A DNA stretch of 64,000 nucleotides, from contig OX638136.1 in assembly GCA_951804985.1 (NCBI GenBank), positions 5,707,852 through 5,771,851 of the forward strand, written 5' to 3'. This DNA comes from Dryomyza anilis. Taxonomy: Eukaryota; Arthropoda; Insecta; Diptera; Dryomyzidae. Below are positions 56,378-64,000 of the stretch, one piece after another. The position numbers and the translations under genes were made by a program. The notes under the pieces were generated by a model. That model searched no databases and was not told where the DNA came from. It was given only the letters and a program-made list of their open reading frames with translations. How positions within the stretch are numbered: the first letter of the stretch is position 1; each line of letters begins with the position of its first letter.

Positions 56378-57304
56378 TTATGAAGCTTCTTTTATATTAC
56401 GAAAATGTAACGTGCAATAAACGGGGGATTCATTCGATATAATATTTATTTTCTTTCCTTCATCATCTCGTATCATTATAGAAATATTATTTATATTTGA
56501 AGATTCCAATGGATAATATTCAATATTTTTAAAGTGAATATAATTTATTTCATTTAAACAAGGAAATATTTTTAAACATTTTATTTTTTGATCGCCTACA
56601 TATCTGGGTTTAATAATGTCTGTGTACACAAACACTAGGTTATATAGCTCGCTAGATCTTAATTTATAATTTGTATGTGAATTAAATTTTTCATAAGAAT
56701 TCGATATGACATCTAACATTTTAAGTATTGTATTCTCCGATACAAAGTGTCTATTAATACTGCTTTTTACGCCAACCAACTCAGGGTTTTCATTTATAGT
56801 ATCTTGAATGTCTAAATTTTCAGTTATTAATTTTAAACTTTTATCTTTTTTGTTATCGATATTCAACTCTTCTTTATTTTTTTTATTTTTTTTTATTACA
56901 ACTGTCTCAGGATTAGAATTGACATTGAGTTGATTTTCTGCAATTTGTGGTTTTTCTTCTCTATTTGTGATAGCTTGATTTATTTTGTCCATGAAATTTA
57001 AATATGTGATAGGGATAGTATTTATTTTTTTATGTACTTTTAGATCACTATTTACATTTTTGATTTTACTTTTATTTAACTTTAAAGTTGATTTCAAAAT
57101 ATCCCTTTTATTCAAATTTCGAGATACTTCAAATGTAGATGGGTTATTACCAAGTTGAAATGAAATTTCTGTTAAACCTACAACCCAATTTTCATTTAAA
57201 ACCAAAGATTCTTTTAATAAATTTGTAAATGTAGATTTAGTGTTTTCATAAATATTTGTGGAATTGTTACTTAATAAAGTAATATAAAAACTAGAATCTC
57301 CCAT
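56378..57304 (-). CDS. Polinton minor capsid (penton-like) protein
   Basis: 308 codons, intact. The amino-terminal 'SFYITLLSNNSTNIYENTKS' and 'ENWVVGLTEISFQ' and the carboxyl-terminal 'YYPLESSNINNISIMIRDDE' and 'CTLHFRN' match the pattern of minor capsid proteins of Polintons (single jelly roll, vertex protein). The middle is a long Lys/Asn-rich, probably disordered insert. It begins the minus-strand structural block. Confidence 0.78.
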   Translation of the reverse strand: MGDSSFYITLLSNNSTNIYENTKSTFTNLLKESLVLNENWVVGLTEISFQLGNNPSTFEVSRNLNKRDILKSTLKLNKSKIKNVNSDLKVHKKINTIPITYLNFMDKINQAITNREEKPQIAENQLNVNSNPETVVIKKNKKNKEELNIDNKKDKSLKLITENLDIQDTINENPELVGVKSSINRHFVSENTILKMLDVISNSYEKFNSHTNYKLRSSELYNLVFVYTDIIKPRYVGDQKIKCLKIFPCLNEINYIHFKNIEYYPLESSNINNISIMIRDDEGKKINIISNESPVYCTLHFRNIKEAS

Positions 57305-57406
57305 CTTTTAATTTCAAATGTTTAAATAAGAATGACAGTTATTTTTTTTAATAACTTTATTTATATTAATATTGGAACAATACAATTATAATAAGTTACA
57401 TTTAGT

Positions 57407-58003
57407 TTACTTAGTTAATAAATCGTTTTTGTTAATCCATGAATTATGTTCACTTCCAAAACCTAGCCACTTGACATACACCATATCCTTTTTTCTTTTT
57501 AAAACCTTTTCAACTAGATACGTATTTGATGTTTCTGTTTTAAGTAATTCTTCTTCATAAAATCCACCTTTTATTATTTCTCCTTGATAATCAATTAATT
57601 GATAAGTAATTGGATTTGTGATCTTTATTTTATTTATCTTGAATACCTCATTGGACAAATGGGATTCATATGCTTTGTAGAAAGTACCTTTATATTTACT
57701 AATTCGAACATCATCTCCAATTATCAATTTACTCATCTTAAATGTTTTAATATGATTGTAAACTGTATTTAAAAGTATTTGTTGATTAGATTTATTGACA
57801 TTTTTTGGAGACATTTTAATACTACGATGATATCTATTATTATATATATTGATATTTTTTGTAATCAAGTTCAGCCATTTATAATTCCCTTGAAGACTAA
57901 AATCTTTCCACATTAAATTTTTAAAAGTTCTATTAAACCTTTCAATTATTGAAGCCTTCATATTAGAAAATGTATGATAATGGTTTATTTCAAAATTTTT
58001 CAT
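57407..58003 (-). pseudogene. Polinton integrase, C-terminal part with chromodomain
   Basis: It contains the catalytic Glu region 'MKASIIERFNRTFKNLMWKD' and 'IYNNRYHRSIKMSPKNV', then an SH3-like part and a chromodomain at the end ('YLVEKVLKRKKDMVYVKWLG'), which may guide insertion to modified chromatin. It is separated by a frameshift near 58,010-58,060 from the amino-terminal part. The second catalytic Asp region is readable in the other frame near 58,043. Confidence 0.85.
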
Positions 58004-58323
58004 TAATTTTTTAAAATTAGAATTGAAAAATTCTTTACCTTGATCAGATTGAATATTATTGGGAATTTTTTTCCTAAGGTTACATCGATCCCACTTTTGG
58101 TTTTAACAGGTAAAGCATATGCGTATTTAGAAAAAACATCTATAACAGTCAGTAAATATTTATATCCTTTATTAATCTTTGCAAAAGGTATCATTTCTAC
58201 AAGATCGATTTGCCAAGTATCTGAAATACCCTTTTGAATAAACCTACGCCGTTTAAAATTTCTTCTTGCTTGTCGATGCAATTCATTTACAAGAACTTCT
58301 TTACTCATTGTGAGTTCAACCAA
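58003..58323 (-). pseudogene. Polinton integrase, N-terminal part
   Basis: 'VNELHRQARRNFKRRRF' and 'DTWQIDLVEMIPFAKINKGY' carry the first catalytic Asp of the DDE core, followed by 'LLTVIDVFSKYAYALPVKTK'. It then runs out of frame into 'LIKVKNFSILILKN'. It is transcribed away from the ATPase gene, 97 bp distant. Confidence 0.85.
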
Positions 58324-58420
58324 TAGTGTAAATGATTGATTTTTTAAAATTTATATTTATATAAAAAAACTTGTTTACAATATTTATATTTATTAGAAGT
58401 TCATCATTGAATAGAGAACC

Positions 58421-59089
58421 ATGTTTCATCAATTTGTGTATCCATTTACAATGTTAGTTTGTGGACCATCAGGTTGTGGCAAATCAACATTTATTATAAA
58501 TCTTATTAACAATAAACATTTAATTAGTTCTCCTATTACAAAAGTAATTTGGTGTTATGCTGAAAAAAACTCTTTACCGGAACTTGATAATGTCAATTTT
58601 ATTGAAGGCATTCCAGATGACTTTGAGAATTCAGCTAATGAATATACATTAATAATTTTAGATGATTTAATGTTAGACTCATTTAACAAAAAAGTTTGTG
58701 AACTATTTACTAAAGGTTCGCATCACCGCAATTTATCAGTTGTTTTAGTAACTCAAAATATTTTTCATAAGGGGAGATATACAAGAGATATATCATTGAA
58801 TTCAAAATATATAGTTATGTTTAAAAATCCTAGAGATAAACTACAATTTCAATGCTTGGCAAGACAAATTTATCCTGAAAATTATAAAGAATTAGTTAGA
58901 GTATATAACACTTGTACTGAGAGTGCTCATGGTTATTTATTAATAGATCTTACACAACAAGCACATAACGCATTAAGATTCAGATCTAACATTTTCAATA
59001 AAGAATATTGTTACTGCTTTGTTTCACTCCAAAATGACCTGCAAAGTGAAACGATTGAAGGAGAACAAATATATTCTATATGTTCTTAA
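58421..59089 (+). CDS. Polinton genome-packaging ATPase (A32-like)
   Basis: 222 codons, intact. Walker A 'GPSGCGKST' at about residues 15-23 and Walker B 'LIILDDLM' at about 80-87, with 'VVLVTQNIFHKGRYTRDI' as the sensor region. It belongs to the FtsK/HerA group used to pump DNA into capsids. It heads a plus-strand block, divergent from the integrase. Confidence 0.9.
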   Translation: MFHQFVYPFTMLVCGPSGCGKSTFIINLINNKHLISSPITKVIWCYAEKNSLPELDNVNFIEGIPDDFENSANEYTLIILDDLMLDSFNKKVCELFTKGSHHRNLSVVLVTQNIFHKGRYTRDISLNSKYIVMFKNPRDKLQFQCLARQIYPENYKELVRVYNTCTESAHGYLLIDLTQQAHNALRFRSNIFNKEYCYCFVSLQNDLQSETIEGEQIYSICS

Positions 59090-59375
59090 AAATGCTAAAC
59101 CTAAATTGCGAAATGCAATTCTAAAAAACGCGGATGATAATCTTATAAAAACTATTAATGAAATTGAATTTAATGTTTTACATAAAAATCATAATGTAAA
59201 GAAAAACGATTTAGTAAAGTTAAAATCATATAAAAATGTCATTAGAAAACTTTGCTGCTCAAAAACTGTTTTACGATCGAAGAGAAAACATCTAATCCAA
59301 AGAGGAGGATTTATACCAATTTTGATTTCTTCTGTTTTAAGCGGTGTTATAGGAAAAATTTTAGAAAATGTCTAA
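59019..59375 (+). CDS. Polinton conserved small protein with hydrophobic tail
   Basis: 118 codons; the likely true start is the second Met ('MTCKVKRLKENKYI'), overlapping the ATPase end by about 55 bp. The ending 'RGGFIPILISSVLSGVIGK' is a Gly-rich hydrophobic segment that could insert in a membrane. Similar small proteins are common in insect Polintons. The function is not known to me. Confidence 0.7.
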   Translation: MFHSKMTCKVKRLKENKYILYVLKNAKPKLRNAILKNADDNLIKTINEIEFNVLHKNHNVKKNDLVKLKSYKNVIRKLCCSKTVLRSKRKHLIQRGGFIPILISSVLSGVIGKILENV

Positions 59376-60055
59376 TATTTTATCCAAGCTTATATTATTA
59401 AACCCTTCTACATATGAACGCTATTTTAACGATATGTCAGATTCAAATTTTTTAAAACGAACACTTCTTCCAATATATGCCTCTCATACACTTAAAAGAT
59501 ATAAATAAATGGTATGGTATAAAACAGGAACTCGCAAAATATTTGATTACCAAACAAGAAATAAATATTAAGAAAGAGAATAAATCGGTTAAGTCGTATA
59601 AATCATTAAGGGATAAAGATACTCAAACAAAATGGATATTTAAAAACGATAATGAAACTCAAACAAAAGATATTGGAAAAAAAGATTTTGCTTCGCAGGC
59701 TGACTTTAATGCTAATGAACATATATTTAGCAATATTAACGAAGATGAAGAAAATTCTATGGATGTGGATACAACAATTAATAAAATAAACCATTCCTCT
59801 GCAAGTTCTGCAGCTAAACGTTTAAAAAACTTTTCAAATCATGGATCACCTAAAGTACGGATTTTGTCAAGTGATGGAAGTAAAATACACATTTTCAACA
59901 GTAAAAAAGTATGTTTTGGGTTTAAGACATATTATTTCTTTCATTATTTTGCCATTATTTTCGTCTTTCATCAAACCCACAACTTTACAATTATCTTGAT
60001 GATAACCATATATATTAGGATACTCATAACTAGAAGTGTCAAAAAAATAATTTGA
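59368..60055 (+). pseudogene. Polinton gene downstream of the ATPase block, frameshifted and truncated
   Basis: The ATG at 59,368 opens 46 codons ('MSNILSKLILLNPSTYERYF') to 59,508. The reading then continues in another frame from about 59,477 ('HLKDINKWYGIKQELAKYL'). The second part is charged and ends 'KVRILSSDGSKIHIFNSKK' before running into sequence antisense to the polymerase. It overlaps the previous gene by 8 bp. I do not recognise the function; by position it could be a structural or DNA-binding protein. Confidence 0.6.
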
Positions 60056-60949
60056 TGGATCAGTTTTTTCAACATCTTCATAAATGTCTTTATAGAAATC
60101 ATTTGTTTTAATCTCAACTATAAGAGAATCTGTGTCCGTATAAGCTAATCTTACATTACTATTAAATTTAGTTTTTAAGTAATTATAATAGAAGTCGTAC
60201 ATTTTCCATTTCGATAAATCTAATACACAAAATCCTGTATAAATAGGTTTATTTAACTTAACTTTAAGAACTTTTGATTCTATTACTATCATATTTTCAT
60301 TAATATTAGTTCTACTATGGAATGCTGGATTTGCTATTATTGATCTGGCTCCTTTAACTTTACCATTATTCTCCCAATTGCAACAAATGTTTACATTTCT
60401 TCTATTTTCAACATTTTCCATAGTTTTGCCATAAACTGAATTATTCATTAATTTATAAAAATTTTTCTCAAACTCATTGGTAGCTTTAGACCTCATTAAT
60501 GTATTCAGATCTATATACTTTTTAAGCCAACAACTTTGAGAAAACTCTAAAATTATATATACTTTTTTTAAAATTAAACCATTTTTAATACATTCTTGAA
60601 GCATTTTATAATGTATTTTATACATATTCTTATTATTAAGATCTGATATAAGTTTTTTAGAATTAGAATTACAAGAAGGTGGTGTTTTATTTTCTGGACA
60701 AAACGGAAAATCATTATGTAAATTATGAATTGAAGAAGGATATTCTAAGTCTACTTCAAAAATATATCCTTTAGAAGAATGTTCATTAATAGATTTAAGT
60801 TTTTCAATAGTAAACTCTGTAATTTCATATGACTCTAAAAATCTAAATTCCTTAAAAGGTAATGGCTGTGACATCGCATAACCATATAAATTATTTGCGT
60901 CATAATACATTAAATATGATGAACATTTAGATTTATCAAAGTTATGCAT
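59867..60949 (-). pseudogene. Polinton DNA polymerase B, polymerase domain
   Basis: Polymerase motifs in order: motif A 'LMYYDANNLYGYAMSQ', motif B 'YKLMNNSVYGKTMEN' and motif C 'LAYTDTDSLIVEIK'. This is the protein-primed B family. Upstream it is continuous in frame with 60,980-61,867 apart from a TAG near 60,978-60,980. The carboxyl terminus is cut short after 'LKPKTYFFTVENVY', lacking the last 60 or so residues expected. Confidence 0.9.
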
Positions 60950-60979
60950 ATATTTATTATTGGCTTTTACATGTCTAAT

Positions 60980-61887
60980 CTAGCATTGTGTTAAACCTCC
61001 ACGTATACCGTCTTGAATAAAAGTGTACATTTCTATATCGGTAATTAGTTCGAGGTTAATTTTAGTCATCTTGAGCATAGCATCCCAAGATAATCTGGGA
61101 GCAGTGAAGTAATGACACGGATCAAACTCATAAATTTTTAGACAAATTTTTCTAAAATTCTTTAAAACATCCGCAAGTAAGACAACATCACACTTTAGGT
61201 ATACCTCTAAATAATCTTTTAAAGATTTACAATTTAAAATGTTCCATACATTCAGAGCATAATCATCTTCAGAACACTCTTCATTAATTAATCTATTAAA
61301 AAACTTATCTTTAGCAGGTAATTGATTTTCTTTTAACCTATTAAAGCTATCTAAATAATCATAAGGAAAAACACCTTTTCTATAAAATATCTTATACGAA
61401 TTTAGAGTTTTCACCAATTTCTCAAGGCTGCTAGGTAAAAATCTAAATGAATCTATAAATCTAAGTTGAAAACTATGATCTTTAGTTAAATTTATAGTTT
61501 TTGTTATAGATATAAATACCTCTTTATTAAGAGGTATAATATCAATAGCTCCCTCTACTTCGTTTAAATTTTGTATAAATAAATGTAGATCATATTTGGA
61601 TAAATTATGAGTTATTACCGGAAAGAATTTAGTTCTTTTTGCTTTCAAATTACATTCTGTATGAGCAGATCCTAAATACTTTCCGGTAAAATGACAATGG
61701 TGCCTTACTTTTATACTAATATTATTACTTAAATCACTTTTACATATACAGTAGATTGTTGATTGATGGAACTCGTGCATTTCCTGGTCAGTTATCTTCA
61801 TTGCCTTCATTGTGGAGTAAACGTTCCAATATATTTGCGTCGCTTTCGCAACTAAAGATTTTATCATAACTCTCGAACATTCAGGAC
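60980..61887 (-). pseudogene. Polinton DNA polymerase B, exonuclease part downstream of the intron
   Basis: It begins at the acceptor TTTATAG (61,888). It carries the hallmark 'VRHHCHFTGKYLGSAHTECN', exonuclease-type 'FFPVITHNLSKYDLHLFI', 'YLEVYLKCDVVLLADVLKNF' and 'YFTAPRLSWDAMLKMTK'. It ends at TAG after 'RGGLTQC'; the same frame goes on into the polymerase domain. Confidence 0.9.
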
Positions 61888-61958
61888 CTATAAACGAAAG
61901 ATTAAATATTATATATATATCGTTTTTTATTTTTATTATTTTTTTCTTTTGTATTCAC
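61888..61958 (-). other. 71-bp intron in the Polinton polymerase gene
   Basis: Donor ACAG/GTGAAT and acceptor TTCGTTTATAG/GTC, phase 1. Removing it joins two polymerase frames that otherwise do not meet. The size is typical of fly introns. Confidence 0.75.
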
Positions 61959-62374
61959 CTGTATAATTTTGTAGCTTATCGAAACGATCATCATATGACC
62001 CTTTCAAATACCAAGCAAATGCGCATGGTATGTGCTTCTGAATATTCGTTGTATACGTATTTTCTGGGTTATTTGTACAGCCAATAATCGGTTCCAGAAT
62101 CGATTCAAAATCCATATAAAAAGTATATCCAACTGGGATGGTTTTTTCATAGGCTTTAAATGCTAGTGTGGACTCATTTTCCTTGGCAAATACGTAATTT
62201 TTTTTTACATGATGATTTATGTGCCTCAAGAGACTTTATAGATGTAAATTGTAGAATACATCCATTACAAATATACATTTTGTGGGCTCTTTTTCGTCCC
62301 TGACCGCTTATCAATTTACTTAGATCTTTTATCCAGACATAGTGAGTAATTTCTTCACTGTCACAAAATAGCAA
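61959..62374 (-). pseudogene. Polinton DNA polymerase B, zinc-finger and ExoI region
   Basis: The first segment reads 'THYVWIKDLSKLISGQ' followed by a Cys/His finger ('YICNGCILQFTSIKSLEAHK'). After a frameshift at a run of A near 62,200, the next reads 'KTIPVGYTFYMDFESILEPI' with the ExoI Asp-x-Glu. The donor of the 71-bp intron follows 'LQNYT'. Confidence 0.85.
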
Positions 62375-63498
62375 ATTGATATGTGTACTCTGTTCTTTTT
62401 CAGTGTGATAAATAGGTCTGACTTTTCATTATACATGAAAATATTTATGCTAATGGAGTTGTTTAGCTCAAATATTTTTGTATTCTTTATAGAATGAGGG
62501 AAGTCTAATCCTCTAAATATCAAATTTATACCATTCACATAAATTTCCTCTGCTGTTATGTCGGAAATATTATATGAATTAATGCGATAGGGATCAATTA
62601 TTTTTATTTTTGTATTAACTATTGCAGCAATAATAGCCCACTTAAAGCAGAAAATATCACTGTTTTGTATATTAATACATGCCTTTCTTTTTTCTATGTA
62701 TGCTGGCAATTTCTGATATGATAATCCATTTAAGGGGCTATATTCACTTATATTAAGCTCAATTTTATTGATTTTTATCAAAGCCCATCCACTATCCCGT
62801 TCTTGAAAGTTCTCCATTTTATTTATTAACAATTCTTCAATATTTAACATTACATCTTCAATATTATCTTTGGTTAATATTGTTAGTGGTTTTGTTATAT
62901 GTGAAAAAGTGCTTAGTTTAAATTCATCATCATCTTCGACAGAAGGTTTTGAAGGACGTATATAGTCAGCAGAGATCTCCGCATTCAATTTTAAAGATAT
63001 TTTCTTATTTAATTCTCTTTCCAGTAAATTTTTAATTTTATTTCTTATTTGACCGAAATATTCATGTGGATTTATTAGACTTTCATCATCATTAGGTAAT
63101 ATGTAATCACATATTTTATTTTTAAATGCTTTTCGTACCAATTTAAATCCATCTATATCTGCAATCTCTGATGCTCTCTTATTCGCTGTTGATCTTAAAT
63201 GGCCTCTCCATAGGGATTTGTGAACTGTAACATTACAGTTCTCACAGTAACGGCTCACCGATGATGATGTTGATGCGATTTCATATTCATTATTCAGCAA
63301 ATCCTCATATTTTCCTTGTTTTGAAGGAATTTCCTCTTGAAAATGTTGACAGGAATGATGTTTTAAAGTATTTGGTCTGCTAAAAGATTTACTACACTTT
63401 AAGCAGCTAAACTTTGTATTTTCATGTATTGTCTATACATGTCTCTTTAAATTATAGTTTTTCGCGAAGGACTTTGAACACAATGCACAGATAAACAT
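62329..63498 (-). pseudogene. Polinton DNA polymerase B, long N-terminal region
   Basis: The frame opens at ATG 63,498 with a C2H2 finger ('MFICALCSKSFAKNYNLKRH'), has a TAG at 63,433-63,435, then a second finger ('CLKCSKSFSRPNTLKHH') and a third ('YCENCNVTVHKSLWRGHLRS'). The 'SGWALIKINKIELNISEY' and 'CFKWAIIAAI' stretches are typical of Polinton polymerase amino termini and probably include the terminal-protein-like part. A frameshift near 62,380 leads to the next segment. Confidence 0.85.
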
Positions 63499-63834
63499 TT
63501 TTTAATTTTTATAGAAGTTCTCGAAGTTGCAAACAAACGAACACTAACTTAAATTATTATTTTGAATATTAAGAAACTTCAACTTCAAATTTTACAGGAA
63601 TTATTGAACATAAAAAAAGTGCAGTGTTGCAATAAAGATCTGTTACTGCAGTTTTAATTTACTGACTTCCGGTGTATTTCACTACTTATACATTAAATTT
63701 AGCTGAATTCAAATTTTTATGTTCAGTTTAATATATATCATATTACATGCTTTGATATATAAAGGTGTTCTATACAATGGATATAATAATAAATTTTACT
63801 CGTTTTCATACTTTTAATATATCAACATTAAAAA
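63499..63834. promoter_or_regulatory. Divergent intergenic region between polymerase and zinc-finger exon
   Basis: 336 bp separate two divergent start codons. AT-rich with several TATA-like stretches. A shared promoter region is inferred only from the arrangement. Confidence 0.3.
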
Positions 63835-63943
63835 ATGGAGTGTGAATTTTGCCCGCATTTAAAATTCTCGACTAGAAACAACCTTAAGCGGCATATCCTG
63901 CGAAAACATAATTTTTCATATAAAAAGGCAAAAACTTATACTA
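63835..63943 (+). CDS. C2H2 zinc-finger exon at the window edge
   Basis: From ATG 63,835 the frame encodes one finger, 'CEFCPHLKFSTRNNLKRHIL' followed by 'RKH', and ends ACTA/GTAAGT, a strong donor in phase 1. The rest of the gene is beyond 64,000. It may be the first exon of another Polinton gene, since its finger resembles those in the polymerase amino terminus ('NLKRH' in both), or of a neighbouring host gene. Confidence 0.5.
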
Positions 63944-64000
63944 GTAAGTAAATAACTAAATATATTTTTTAAAATTATTTTATATTAATAATAAAAATTT

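Larger units (their letters stand above)
53832..64000. mobile_element. Polinton/Maverick element, decaying, right end outside window
   Basis: The gene set is diagnostic: protein-primed DNA polymerase B, retroviral-type integrase, adenovirus-like protease, packaging ATPase, double-jelly-roll major capsid and a minor capsid-like protein. Transcription units face each other in several blocks. Nonsense codons or frameshifts affect protease, integrase, polymerase and one small gene, while major capsid, minor capsid, basic protein and ATPase are open. The element can be read as an endogenised virus-like transposon. Confidence 0.93.

Noticed and set aside
1..64000. Telomeric TTAGG-type repeats that would prove a chromosome end
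   Set aside because: None were seen; the subtelomeric reading of the array remains inference.

Overview
The window looks like repeat-dense, AT-rich intergenic or heterochromatic DNA of a fly. The evidence is short introns with insect-type splice sites, a dispersed repeat with the (GTCT)n core common in higher Diptera, an RTE-type LINE, a Ty3/gypsy element and a Polinton. I see no single-copy host gene, rRNA, tRNA or CRISPR array. The species cannot be named from sequence alone.

1-37,671: a head-to-tail array of about 3.7 copies of a unit of about 10.1 kb. The copies look nearly identical by eye. On the minus strand each unit carries a Penelope-like (PLE) reverse transcriptase. No start codon opens the RT reading frame, but it joins in phase to three upstream exons through well-placed splice sites. 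A GIY-YIG endonuclease is not recognisable. Upstream, still on the minus strand, lie a second two-exon coding candidate (A/B) and a decayed third gene. The other part of the unit is non-coding. On the plus strand it holds a hammerhead ribozyme motif, a conserved block B and a 115-bp block C that is identical in a strongly diverged relative elsewhere in the window. Unit 2 is interrupted by a complete RTE LINE (14,363-17,670). Units 3 and 4 are joined by a deletion of about 3 kb that removes most of an RT.

37,672-46,300: unique AT-rich DNA, a Ty3/gypsy LTR element with 213-bp LTRs (38,267-43,190), a short element with inverted ends, and an old direct duplication. 46,318-52,600: a diverged solitary relative of the array unit. 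It keeps the same order: minus-strand gene, hammerhead, block B, block C. Its gene exon is GC-richer and largely open, whereas the array copies are wrecked. A DNA transposon with perfect 33-bp inverted ends (47,315-50,668) has split it. 52,650-53,010 is a 42-bp minisatellite.

53,832-64,000 (runs off the window): a decaying Polinton/Maverick with protease, major capsid, small basic protein, minor capsid, chromodomain integrase, packaging ATPase, two further small genes and protein-primed DNA polymerase B. It bears nonsense codons and frameshifts in the protease, integrase and polymerase. The polymerase keeps a 71-bp intron.

The item most likely to be new is the array: an intron-rich, apparently endonuclease-less PLE amplified in tandem with an oppositely oriented hammerhead and deeply conserved non-coding blocks. 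It resembles telomeric PLE clusters described in other animals. No telomeric repeat is visible here, so any telomere link is inference.
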